From NCBI RefSeq assembly GCF_902833905.1, contig NZ_CADFGP010000007.1, positions 1 through 64,000 on the forward strand: a stretch of DNA of 64,000 bases. The letters run 5' to 3'. This document shows, piece after piece, positions 37,682-46,350 of this stretch. Origin of the DNA: Paraburkholderia tuberum STM678. GTDB taxonomy: Bacteria > Pseudomonadota > Gammaproteobacteria > Burkholderiales > Burkholderiaceae. Position 1 is the stretch's first letter; each line of letters opens with the position of its first letter. A model generated the notes under the pieces. The model did not search any database. It was not told the origin of the DNA and worked only from the letters and a program-made list of their open reading frames with translations. The translations under genes were made by a program, and so were the position numbers.

Positions 37682-38740
37682 ATGGCGTCAATCGATCTGG
37701 ACTCGCCCACCGTGTCCGCCGGTGGCAATGCTTCGCCACAAGCGAAGCAGCGCGTCGCGGACGCCGTCGCGGGACTGAAATCGTACGGGCTGCTGTACGG
37801 CTCGTCGCCGGTAATGCTCGATCTGTACGAACAGATCGAACGCGTCGCCGATACCGACGCGACCGCGCTGATCATCGGCGAATCGGGCACCGGCAAGGAG
37901 CTGATCGCCCGCACCATTCACGAGCGCAGCGGCCGCAAGGACGGCGCGTTCGTCGCCGTGAACTGCGGCGCGATTCCCGATGAGCTGATCGAAGCCGAAC
38001 TGTTCGGCCACGAAAAAGGCAGCTTCACCGGCGCGGTCCAGGGTCGCATCGGCTACTTCGAACATGCGAACGGCGGCACGCTGTTTCTGGACGAAATCAC
38101 CGAAATGGCGCCGGTGCGCCAGGTCAAGCTGCTGCGCGCGCTCGAAACCGGCACGTTCTATCGCGTCGGCGGCAACGAGTTGATCAGCGGCAACGTGCGC
38201 GTGATCGCCGCGACCAATCGCGACCCCGCCGTAGCCGTCAAGGAAAACGGCTTGCGCGAGGATCTGATGTACCGGCTCGCGGTGTTTCCGCTGCGCGCGC
38301 CGCCGCTGCGCGAGCGCGAAAACGATCGCGAACTGCTCGCGCAACACTTCCTCGCGCAATTGAATCAGCAGGAAGGCACCAACAAGAGCTTCAGCAAACG
38401 CTCGATCGAAACGCTGCGTTCGTGGTCGTGGCCGGGCAACGTGCGCGAGTTGAAGAACGCCGTCTATCGCGCGTTCATTCTCGCGGAAAAGACGGTTGAA
38501 TTGCCGCATCCGCATCTTGCGTCGCGAGTCAAGAAAGCGGTCACGCAAGGCGACGCGATGAGCGTGTGGATCGGCACGCCGCTCGCCGACGCGCAGAAGC
38601 AGATCATTCTCGGCACCCTCAAGTACTGCGGCGGCGACAAGCGACGCGCTGCCAAAGCGCTCGGCGTGAGCCTCAAAACGCTGTACAACCGGCTGAGCGC
38701 ATACGGCGACGAAAGCGGGGAAGACGAAGCCGACTCATAG
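37682..38740 (+). CDS. Sigma-54-dependent activator without receiver domain
   Basis: The 352-residue protein has a short N-terminal leader (about 35 residues), then the AAA+ domain: Walker A GESGTGKEL, contact loop GSFTGA, Walker B GGTLFLDEITEM, AATNRD sensor, WPGNVRELKN, and a Fis-type HTH ending SLKTLYNRLSAYG. With no receiver or ligand-binding domain it resembles PspF or HrpR types, usually controlled by a partner protein. It shares high similarity with the regulator at 34986 in the AAA+ and HTH parts. Downstream lies a lipoprotein pair that could be a target. Confidence 0.92.
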   Translation: MASIDLDSPTVSAGGNASPQAKQRVADAVAGLKSYGLLYGSSPVMLDLYEQIERVADTDATALIIGESGTGKELIARTIHERSGRKDGAFVAVNCGAIPDELIEAELFGHEKGSFTGAVQGRIGYFEHANGGTLFLDEITEMAPVRQVKLLRALETGTFYRVGGNELISGNVRVIAATNRDPAVAVKENGLREDLMYRLAVFPLRAPPLRERENDRELLAQHFLAQLNQQEGTNKSFSKRSIETLRSWSWPGNVRELKNAVYRAFILAEKTVELPHPHLASRVKKAVTQGDAMSVWIGTPLADAQKQIILGTLKYCGGDKRRAAKALGVSLKTLYNRLSAYGDESGEDEADS

Positions 38741-38829
38741 GCACGGTGCAACGCGAGCCGTGCGCCGATGGCGGCGGCCAGCTGTTGCGCTGTTCGTCAC
38801 GATCCTTTCGCCGCGCGCTTCGCGGCACC

Positions 38830-38901
38830 GAATTCACCTGCTCAACGTCACACGCCGACGGCGAATTCACCTGATGTCCCCAATACCTGGCAGAGCCAGG
38901 T
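38830..38901. repeat. Direct and inverted repeats upstream of the lipoprotein pair
   Basis: GAATTCACCTG occurs at 38830-38840 and 38863-38873, a 33-bp period. Next to it, ACCTGGC and GCCAGGT form a 7-bp inverted repeat with a 3-base loop at 38885-38901. No gene is visible in 38741-39070; this is the likely regulatory region of the lipoproteins. Confidence 0.5.
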
Positions 38902-39070
38902 AAGCCCGCCCATGCGACAGAAAACATCGCAGCGCACGATGTTTTGCAATTTCTTGCATTTTTTCGCTGCCAATTACAAAACGCATCCTGCACAATGCGG
39001 CTGCATAATGAACGACGTGTCCTTCGTTTACACGCGCGAAGCGTGAACGCAGGCACCTGTACGGGCAGGG

Positions 39071-39658
39071 ATGGGAGAAATGCAAAAGAACATGGTGCGG
39101 GTTGTCAACGCAAAGTCCGTTGTCGCTGGCAAACGCCCCCACGTAACAGCGCTGATTGCGCTGGCGCTGGCGGTTTCGTCGGCATTGAGCGGCTGTAGTT
39201 CGTTGTACTCGGAAGGCGCGGTCGCGGGCGCCGGTGTCGCGGGCGCCGCGGTCGCCAGCAAGGTCACCAGCAATGCGGCGGTCGCGACCGGTATCGGTCT
39301 TGGCGCGGTCGCCGCCGCGCGCGCCGGTGTGCAGTACTCGGAGCGCGTAGTTCACACGAATACGCAGAACAGCATCGCGCAGGCGGCCGGTCCGCTCGAG
39401 GTCGGCGCGGTCGCCCCGTGGAGCATCACCCACTCTTTCCCAATCGAAGACGACGAACACGGCCGCGTGACCGTCAGCCGTCTGATCAGCACCGGCCCGC
39501 TCGACTGCAAGGAAATCGTCTTTTCCGTCGATCAAAACGAAACCCGCGACAAGCCCGCGAGCAGCGCGTTCTACATCGCATCGGTTTGCCGTGATGGTAA
39601 GGACTGGCGTTGGGCATCGGCCGAACCCGCCACCGAGCGCTGGGGTGCGCTGCAATGA
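39071..39658 (+). CDS. Lipoprotein with glycine/alanine-rich segment (first of a pair)
   Basis: The 195-residue protein has an N-terminal hydrophobic stretch ending in the lipobox LSGC, so the mature protein is lipidated. Directly after it comes a small-residue helix, AVAGAGVAGAAVASKVTSNAAVATGIGLGAVAAARAG, similar to glycine-zipper membrane segments. The C-terminal domain ends WRWASAEPATERWGALQ. In-frame ATGs at 39080 and 39092 are alternative starts. The stop overlaps the next start (ATGA), so the pair is translationally coupled. Function unknown. Confidence 0.75.
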   Translation: MGEMQKNMVRVVNAKSVVAGKRPHVTALIALALAVSSALSGCSSLYSEGAVAGAGVAGAAVASKVTSNAAVATGIGLGAVAAARAGVQYSERVVHTNTQNSIAQAAGPLEVGAVAPWSITHSFPIEDDEHGRVTVSRLISTGPLDCKEIVFSVDQNETRDKPASSAFYIASVCRDGKDWRWASAEPATERWGALQ

Positions 39659-40191
39659 AATTGCGTTCGCTTGGCGTTCCGATGGGTGATCGGATGCGGC
39701 TCATCGCGGCCGGCGCGCTATGCGTCGGCGCGAGCCTGCTGGCGAGCGGCTGCGCGTCGATCGGCGCGGCGAGCGGCGCGGCGGCGGGTATCGCGTCAGG
39801 CCTCGTGACCAGCAATCCGGCCGTCGCGCTCGGCGTCGGCGTGGCCGTGCAGGCCGCGACCGACGAAGCGGTCGCGCGCTACATGCGCAGCATGCACAAG
39901 GATCAGCAGGATCTGATGGCGGCGCTGGTCGGCACGATGCCGGTCGGCGAAACGAAACCGTGGTCGGTCAAGCACACCTTGCCGATCGAAAACGGCCACG
40001 GCGAGGTGCGCGTGACCCGCGCGTTCAGCTCGGCGCTCGCGCTGTGCAAGGATTTCGTGTTCTCGGTGCAGGACGGCGACGGCCCGAACGCGCCCGAGAG
40101 GTGGTTCACGGCGAGCGCGTGCCAGCAGGACAAGGGTTGGAAGTGGGCGACGGCCGAGCCGGCGGTTGCACGCTGGGGCAATCTGCAATAA
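39655..40191 (+). CDS. Lipoprotein with glycine/alanine-rich segment (second of a pair)
   Basis: The 178-residue protein is a paralogue of the preceding one: lipobox LASGC, a small-residue helix (GAASGAAAGIASGLVTSNPAVALGVGVAV), the stretch MPVGETKPWSVKHTLPIENGHGEVRVTRAFSS, matching PLEVGAVAPWSITHSFPIE in the first, and the end WKWATAEPAVARWGNLQ. It starts inside the stop of the first gene. A bidirectional terminator follows at 40195-40223. The two likely form an envelope heteromer, an inference from coupling and similarity. Confidence 0.75.
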   Translation: MKLRSLGVPMGDRMRLIAAGALCVGASLLASGCASIGAASGAAAGIASGLVTSNPAVALGVGVAVQAATDEAVARYMRSMHKDQQDLMAALVGTMPVGETKPWSVKHTLPIENGHGEVRVTRAFSSALALCKDFVFSVQDGDGPNAPERWFTASACQQDKGWKWATAEPAVARWGNLQ

Positions 40192-40194
40192 AAA

Positions 40195-40223
40195 AGCGGC
40201 GAGGTTTTCCTCGCCGCTTTTTT
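40195..40223 (+). terminator. Bidirectional terminator between lipoprotein pair and ABC ATPase gene
   Basis: Stem AGCGGCGAGG (40195-40204) with CCTCGCCGCT (40209-40218), T-run to the right and A-run to the left, so it can serve both converging transcripts. Confidence 0.9.
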
Positions 40224-40258
40224 GTCTGAACCGGAGTCGTTTCCGCGGCAACCCAGGC

Positions 40259-41605
40259 TTAAGACTCCACGTCTTCCAGACTGAAGATTTCGGTCTGGTC
40301 GTTATACGAAAAGATCTCGCCGTAACGGCCCCAGTTGATGACCGCGTCGAGCGTCTCTTCCGCCGCGCTGTCCGACAGGAAGTCCTCGAGCTCCTGCTCG
40401 AAACGCACGCGCGGCGCGCGATGTCCGGGCCGCTCGTTCAACACCTTCTTGATCCGCGCCGCGAGCGGAACGTGCCGCAGCAGATGCTCGGCGAACATCA
40501 TCTTCCGTTCCTGCGTGCCGAACTCGGAGAACACGCGCGCCGGCGGCGTCAGGAAAATGTCGCCCTCGCGCACGTCGGCGAAACCGAGGTGCTGCAGCAC
40601 TTCGGCGATCGGGAACAGATCGTCGACCTCCAGATGCAGCGAGCGCGCGATTTCCGGCATGTCCGCGCGGCCGTGATACGGCGCGGCGGCGAGCGTTTCG
40701 ATCAGACCGGCCATCAGGTTGGTCGATACGTGCGGCAGCCAGCTACCGAGCTCCAGCCCCTTCTTGGTCTTTTCGTCGGTCTGACGCGCGGTCATCTTCG
40801 CGTAGATCTCGTCGACGAGGCGGCGGAATGCCGGGTCCAGACGGTTGCGCGGATGCTTGAACGGCACCTTGATCTCGGCGATCACGCGGCCCGGGTTCGA
40901 CGACAGCACCAGAATGCGGTCGCACATGAACACCGCTTCCTCGATGTTGTGCGTCACGATCAGCACCGCCTTGATCGGCATGCGCCCCTGCGTCCAGAGA
41001 TCGAGCAGGTCGGTACGCAGCGTTTCGGCGGTCAGCACGTCGAGCGCGGAGAACGGCTCGTCCATCAGCAGCAGCGTCGGATCGACGACGAGCGCGCGCG
41101 CAAAGCCGACGCGCTGGCGCATGCCGCCCGACAACTCGCGCGGATACGCGTTTTCGAAGCCGTCGAGGCCGATCAGGTCGATCGCGGCAAGCGCGCGCGT
41201 GCGCCGCTCCGACGCACCGACGCCTTGCGCCTCGAGACCCGCTTCCACGTTCTGCAGCACGGTCAGCCACGGAAACAGCGCGAAGGTCTGGAACACCATC
41301 GCGACACCCTTCGCCGGGCCTGCGAGCGGCTTGCCCATGTACGTGACTTCGCCGTCGGTCGGCTCGATCAGACCGGCGATGATGCGCAGCAGCGTCGACT
41401 TGCCCGAGCCCGAACGGCCAAGCAGGCCGACGATCTCGCCCTCGCGCAGCGACAGATTCGCGTCGTCGAGGACGAGCAGTTCGCCCTGCGTCTTGTTGAA
41501 GCCGCGGCACACGTCCTTCACGCGCAGGATTTCCTCGCCGAGGCGCGGGGGCTTCGGCGGCGTCTGGATCGGCGCGGCGGTCATAGCAGCTTTAGGATTT
41601 TGCAT
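40259..41605 (-). CDS. ABC importer ATPase with AAA-associated C-terminal domain
   Basis: The 448-residue protein has an ATPase domain of the nitrate/sulphonate/taurine family (residues 25-270; Walker A GRSGSGKST, signature LSGGMRQRVGFARAL, Walker B LLLMDEPFSALD, switch His in VTHNIEEAV) plus a C-terminal domain of about 150 residues (YHGRADMPEIARSLHLEVDDLFPIAEVLQHLGFADV), the AAA-associated domain found in this subgroup. It is 19 bp downstream of the permease gene and forms the importer with it. Substrate unknown. Confidence 0.92.
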   Translation of the reverse strand: MQNPKAAMTAAPIQTPPKPPRLGEEILRVKDVCRGFNKTQGELLVLDDANLSLREGEIVGLLGRSGSGKSTLLRIIAGLIEPTDGEVTYMGKPLAGPAKGVAMVFQTFALFPWLTVLQNVEAGLEAQGVGASERRTRALAAIDLIGLDGFENAYPRELSGGMRQRVGFARALVVDPTLLLMDEPFSALDVLTAETLRTDLLDLWTQGRMPIKAVLIVTHNIEEAVFMCDRILVLSSNPGRVIAEIKVPFKHPRNRLDPAFRRLVDEIYAKMTARQTDEKTKKGLELGSWLPHVSTNLMAGLIETLAAAPYHGRADMPEIARSLHLEVDDLFPIAEVLQHLGFADVREGDIFLTPPARVFSEFGTQERKMMFAEHLLRHVPLAARIKKVLNERPGHRAPRVRFEQELEDFLSDSAAEETLDAVINWGRYGEIFSYNDQTEIFSLEDVES

Positions 41606-41624
41606 CGCGTTAAGCCTTCATTTC

Positions 41625-43376
41625 TCAATCTAGACGGAGCTTGCCTTCGGCGTAGGCGTACATCGGACGCCACAGCAGACGGTTGAACAGGGTCACGAAT
41701 AGGGACATCACGGCGATGCCCACGATGATCTTCGGATAGTCGCCCGCCGCGGTAGTCTGCGCGATATAGGCGCCGAGGCCATGCGCGGCGACCTTGGTAT
41801 CGCCCCACTGCACGAACTCGGCAACGATGCTCGCGTTCCACGCGCCGCCCGACGCGGTGATCGCACCGGTCACGTAGTACGGAAAAATGCCCGGCAGCAT
41901 CGCCTGACGCCACCACTGCCAGCCGCGAATGTGGAAATTCTTGGCCGCCTCGCGGTAGTCGTTCGGATACGAGCTTGCACCTGCAATCACGTTGAACAGG
42001 ATATACCACTGCGTGCCGAGCACGATCAGCGGCGACAGCCAGATGTCCGGATTCAGGTGAAAGCGCACGATCGCGATCACGAACACCGGGAACAGCAAAT
42101 TCGCCGGGAACGCCGCGAGGAACTGCGCGAGTGGCTGCATCTTTTCCGCGAGCGCGGGGCGCAGGCCAATCAGCACGCCGACGGGCACCCAGATCACGGA
42201 AGCGATCGCGATCAGCACGACCACGCGCAGGAGCGTGATCAGGCCCAGCACGAACACGTGGCCGATCTCGTCGAGCGTCACGCCGGTACGCACATACAGG
42301 AACACGCGGTACACCACATACACCGTGGCGAGCAGCACGATCGCCGCCCAGATGAAGTCGCCGAGCTTCGAGTTCTTCTCGCGCTGCGGGATGTGAAAGC
42401 GCGGCGCGCTGAACGCCGGCAGTTGGAAGCGCACCCGAGCCGCGCGCGCGAACATCCAGCCGAGCGGCACGAGCAACCGGTGAATCAGCCGCGTGCGGCG
42501 GATAAGGTCGAGCAGCCACGATTCCGGCGCATCGCCCGAACTCGTGAACTCCATGCGGAACTTGTCCGCCCACGCGACGAGCGGACGGAACAGCAACTGG
42601 TCGTAGGCGAGAATCACGACCGTCATCGCGAGGATGACCCAGCCGATCGCGTGCAGGTTCTTGTCGCTGATCGCCTGCGCCAGGTAGGCGCCGATGCCCG
42701 GCAGCGTAACCGTATGATTGCCGACCGTGATCGCTTCGGAAGCCACGACGAAGAACCAGCCGCCCGACATCGACATCATCATGTTCCAGATCAGGCCGGG
42801 CATCGAGAACGGCACTTCGAGTTTCCAGAAGCGCTGCCATGAAGTCAGATGAAAGCCGCGCGAGACTTCGTCGAGATCGCGCGGCACCGTGCGCAGCGAC
42901 TGATAGAAGCTGAACGTCATGTTCCACGCCTGGCTCGTGAAGATCGCGAAGATCGCGGCGAGTTCGGCGCCGAGCACGCGGCCCGGGAACATCGCGAGGA
43001 AGAACGTGACCGTGAACGAGATGTAGCCGAGCACGGGCACCGACTGCAGGATGTCGAGAATCGGCACCAGCACGAGACCGGCGCGGCGGCTCTTGGCGGC
43101 CAGCGTCCCGTAGACCAGCGTGAAGATCAACGACGCGACCATCGCCGCGAGCATGCGCAGCGTGGTGCGCATCGCGTACTCGGGCAGGTTGGCCGGATCG
43201 AGCGAGATCGCCTGCGTCTTTAGCGTCGACATCGGCGCGAGCGTCTCGTGAAAGCCGATCGACGCCATCGCGATCAGGCAGATGATCAGCGGGAACGCGA
43301 CGAAGTCCCAGCGGTTGGGCAACACGCGCCATGCCGACGCATTGGCGGTGCGATTCAGGTTGAAGCTGAAATCCAT
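41625..43376 (-). CDS. ABC importer permease, two fused transmembrane domains
   Basis: The 583-residue protein contains two BPD_transp_1 domains in tandem. The first has its EAA loop at RTVPRDLDEVSRGFHLTSWQRFWKLEVP, the second at YREAAKNFHIRGWQWWRQAMLPG; about 12 membrane helices in total. Most importers of the nitrate/taurine class use a homodimer of a single-domain permease, so the fusion supplies both halves. It is transcribed with the ATPase gene. No periplasmic binding protein gene lies in the window beside it. Confidence 0.9.
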   Translation of the reverse strand: MDFSFNLNRTANASAWRVLPNRWDFVAFPLIICLIAMASIGFHETLAPMSTLKTQAISLDPANLPEYAMRTTLRMLAAMVASLIFTLVYGTLAAKSRRAGLVLVPILDILQSVPVLGYISFTVTFFLAMFPGRVLGAELAAIFAIFTSQAWNMTFSFYQSLRTVPRDLDEVSRGFHLTSWQRFWKLEVPFSMPGLIWNMMMSMSGGWFFVVASEAITVGNHTVTLPGIGAYLAQAISDKNLHAIGWVILAMTVVILAYDQLLFRPLVAWADKFRMEFTSSGDAPESWLLDLIRRTRLIHRLLVPLGWMFARAARVRFQLPAFSAPRFHIPQREKNSKLGDFIWAAIVLLATVYVVYRVFLYVRTGVTLDEIGHVFVLGLITLLRVVVLIAIASVIWVPVGVLIGLRPALAEKMQPLAQFLAAFPANLLFPVFVIAIVRFHLNPDIWLSPLIVLGTQWYILFNVIAGASSYPNDYREAAKNFHIRGWQWWRQAMLPGIFPYYVTGAITASGGAWNASIVAEFVQWGDTKVAAHGLGAYIAQTTAAGDYPKIIVGIAVMSLFVTLFNRLLWRPMYAYAEGKLRLD

Positions 43377-44157
43377 CAGATGCCCTCCCTCTTCAAACAG
43401 GCATTCGAACGCTCGAAGGAGGCCGCGGCTGCTCCGCGGCGGTCTATGGGTCGGTCCGGAAAGCGGAAATCAGGCATGGCAAAACGCGCGTGCGTGGTAA
43501 ATCGTTAGCGTTGGAGACACATGGGCCGGCAATGGACAGATTCGTGAACGCGTCGCCCACGACCCCAACCATCACGCCGAACTCCTGTCGCCGCGGGCGC
43601 CGCCCGAGGGCTGGCGGGCTTTCCTCGTTTTGGACGGCACGACACTACACCATCCTATGTTTCAGGCACAACCTTTCGCCGCAAATTGCGATACGGCCTT
43701 GCGAGGCCGGGGCGTAAGGCTTCAGCAAGCCCCGGCACGCGTCGCCGCGCCGCACTGTACTCTGCTGCCGCGTGCTTCAGCGTGACACGTCGCGAGGCCG
43801 TCTCGCGGCGTGGCGCGCAAGCCACATCGGCGCGTCGCCCCGGCCGTCGTCGCTCGATCGCTTCATTGGCCCGCACAGCTATCAAGAAAGCGGCGCGGCT
43901 GCCGTTAAGAATCTGATCAGTGCGGCATATGCAGGCGGCATCCCAGCAATAACGGTGGCATCGTGCCCCGCGACGGTTAAAATCGGGAAACGACGTACCT
44001 GTTTATCAGCGGATCATCCCGGGCATGGCGACGGCGCAGCGCACCTCGCTCGCGACGGGACGAAACCGCAGCTGATGCAGATAACGACACAGCGTTGAGA
44101 GCGCGCTGCCCACGAACGAGCAAGTTGCATGTCACAGCCAGACGGATCAGAGGGTCG
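43377..44157. other. Large intergenic region, 781 bp
   Basis: Divergent gap between the permease (minus) and the diguanylate cyclase (plus). Open frames on both strands are rich in Arg and Ala in the manner of non-coding GC-rich DNA. I see no tRNA, riboswitch or convincing small gene. Confidence 0.5.
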
Positions 44158-45849
44158 ATGAACAGGACAACCTTGCGCCAGGTAGCCGGGCCGGTCAGCT
44201 TCGTGCTGATCGTACTCGTCTGCTGGTTCGTGGCTGGCATGGTCGCGGACCGGATGGTACAGCAAGAGCTGGACGCGGCGTTGCGCACGCAGCGGCAAAT
44301 GTCCACGTCGATCGTCGACAACATGGCCGAAGTGATTGCCAGCGACCTCGCGATGTCCCGCGCGATCCCCGCAACCATGGCCGAAATGGACGTGGTCCAG
44401 CGTGCCCTCGTGCAATCGCAGAATTATGCCGTGAACAGCGAGGCGGCGGAACCCGCCTTGCGAGCCGCCTTGCTCAAGGATCCGAAGATGGCCGGGGTCA
44501 GCAGGTTCCTGCACGAAGCGCAGGGCTTCTCCGGGCTCGATCAGGTCTGGATCGTCAACGCGAACGGCATCTGTGTTGCGTCGAGCGGCACGATGTCGAA
44601 CCCCGAGGGTGCGCAGCAATCGTTCGTCGGCGTGGACATGCGCGCGCGCGGCTATCTGACCAACGCGCTGCTCGGCGCATTCTCCGAAGCCTACGGCGTG
44701 GGTCGCGCGAGCGGCGAGCCGGGCATCTTCATCGCCGCGCCGGTGTACGCGGACGGGCTGCTGGTCGGCGCGGTGGTCGCGAAGGTCGGCATCGCGCGGT
44801 TGCGCCACTGGGTCGCGCACGCGGGCACCTTCGTGTCCGACGACAACGGCGTCATCATCATGGCGCACAACAGCGCGCTCGAAGGCCACGCGTTGCCGAA
44901 CTCGCGCGTCACGCTGATGAGCCCCGCCGAGCGGCGCATCATCTACCGCCGGGAGACGTTCCCCGACATGCTGATCCGCAAAGACACGCAAGTGCGTGAG
45001 CAGGCGCCGTGGGTGCCGGCGTCGGTCGCCGCGCAGCTGTTCGGCATGATCGAACGGCCGGCCCCGGCGCTCTATCAGAACCGCGGCGGCCTGAACTCGG
45101 GGCTCTCCGCGCACCTGGTCGATCCGCTCGCCGCGTGGCCGGAGCTGCTGCGCAACCACAAGCGCGACCACCTGCTGGTGTTCCTGACGCTGGCCGGCAC
45201 CGTCGCGCTCGCGTGGGTGATCACCGTGTCCTACGTGCGCGAGCGGCGCCACCATCGCGCGACACGCGATCTCGCCGAGCAGTTGCAGTCGGCCAATACG
45301 CTGCTGTCGGCGGAGGCGCGGCACGATGCGTTGACCGGCGCGCTGTCGCGGCGCTATTTCCTCGACCTGCTACGCCACGAGATCGATCGCGCGCACGCGG
45401 GGCGCGAGCCGCTGTGCATGGCGATCGCCGATCTCGACCACTTCAAGCAGATCAACGACCGCTTCGGCCACGCCGCCGGCGACCGCGCGCTCGAACATTT
45501 CGTCGATACATGTCGCGCCGAGTTGCGTGGCTCCGACGCGGTCGGCCGGCTCGGCGGCGAAGAGTTCGGCCTGCTGCTGCCGGCCACCGATCTGACGGGC
45601 GGGCGCGAAGTCGTCGAGCGTCTGCGGCTGCGGTTGAAAGCGGTGCCCTCGCCGAAGCTGCCGGCCTCGGCGGGGCTGAGCGTGAGCATCGGCATCACCG
45701 AACTGTCGCCCGACGATCTGCCCGAGCGTCTCATGAGCCGCGCCGATACCGCGCTGTATGCGGCGAAGACCGGCGGGCGCGACCGCACCGAAGCACTGCC
45801 GCCCGACGATACGGCGCCGCCTACGCGCACCGCGGTGAATGCCTGGTGA
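44158..45849 (+). CDS. Membrane diguanylate cyclase with periplasmic Cache-like sensor
   Basis: The 563-residue protein has helix 1 (residues 12-30), a periplasmic dCache-type domain (about 35-335, with IVNANGICVASSGTMSNPEG and FIAAPVYADGLLVGAVVAKV), helix 2 (about 338-360) and a GGDEF domain with active motif GGEEF at 466-470. The RGSD inhibition site sits at the standard distance before it, so product inhibition by c-di-GMP is expected. The upstream frame is open to 44095 but MNRTTLRQVAGPVSF is the natural start. Monocistronic. Confidence 0.95.
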   Translation: MNRTTLRQVAGPVSFVLIVLVCWFVAGMVADRMVQQELDAALRTQRQMSTSIVDNMAEVIASDLAMSRAIPATMAEMDVVQRALVQSQNYAVNSEAAEPALRAALLKDPKMAGVSRFLHEAQGFSGLDQVWIVNANGICVASSGTMSNPEGAQQSFVGVDMRARGYLTNALLGAFSEAYGVGRASGEPGIFIAAPVYADGLLVGAVVAKVGIARLRHWVAHAGTFVSDDNGVIIMAHNSALEGHALPNSRVTLMSPAERRIIYRRETFPDMLIRKDTQVREQAPWVPASVAAQLFGMIERPAPALYQNRGGLNSGLSAHLVDPLAAWPELLRNHKRDHLLVFLTLAGTVALAWVITVSYVRERRHHRATRDLAEQLQSANTLLSAEARHDALTGALSRRYFLDLLRHEIDRAHAGREPLCMAIADLDHFKQINDRFGHAAGDRALEHFVDTCRAELRGSDAVGRLGGEEFGLLLPATDLTGGREVVERLRLRLKAVPSPKLPASAGLSVSIGITELSPDDLPERLMSRADTALYAAKTGGRDRTEALPPDDTAPPTRTAVNAW

Positions 45850-46021
45850 ATGCCTGACGCTCGCCGAAATATTCAGCGCGCGACGGTATCGCCCTCTCCG
45901 CTCAGCCAACCCACGCCGACACCCTGCCCCGCGCTGAAAACGACGCCGAGCCTCCCACAACGAAGCAGGTATCATCAATCCTGATATCGGATTGTCACTA
46001 CCGCACTAACGGGAGATTCGC

Positions 46022-46288
46022 ATGAAGGGAAATCTGGTGATCGTCTGTCGCGATCACGACGCTGATGCTTTCGACCAGCTGCTCGCCGAATACGGCGCGT
46101 TCCAGACGCGTCTGTCGTCGACCGCGTGGTATCTGAAACTGGAGGTCGCGCCGGAACTGATTCAGGAGGAAATACTCGCGCGCCTCGGCAAATATACGAC
46201 GCACTATATTTTCGAGGCGGAATCGGTGACGTGGAATACCGTCGATAGCGAAACGGCGAACGCGTTGAATACGCTGTTTTCGGACTGA
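46022..46288 (+). CDS. Hypothetical protein, 88 residues, possible Cas2/SinR-like fold
   Basis: The sequence MKGNLVIVCRDHDADAFDQL, then LLAEYGAFQTRLSSTAWYLK and a final WNTVDSETANALNTLF has the beta-alpha-beta order of the Cas2/SinR ferredoxin-like families (beta1 with Asp, alpha, LSSTAWYL beta2-3, alpha, beta4). The start follows GGGAGATTCGC. No CRISPR array or cas gene is in the window, so a CRISPR role is not suggested; VapD and SinR proteins share this fold. Resemblance is by eye and tentative. Confidence 0.6.
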   Translation: MKGNLVIVCRDHDADAFDQLLAEYGAFQTRLSSTAWYLKLEVAPELIQEEILARLGKYTTHYIFEAESVTWNTVDSETANALNTLFSD

Positions 46289-46350
46289 GCTCTCGCCGCT
46301 CGCGATGCCGACGCCTCGCGCGCGCATCGCGACTCCAACACCCCTGCCTT

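Noticed and set aside
43377..44157. Small genes in the 781-bp gap (for example 43686-43916)
   Set aside because: Arg/Ala-rich frames overlapping on both strands, no ribosome-binding site and no recognisable segment.
46022..46288. A CRISPR-associated Cas2 gene
   Set aside because: No repeat-spacer array, cas1 or leader is present in the window; only fold resemblance is proposed.
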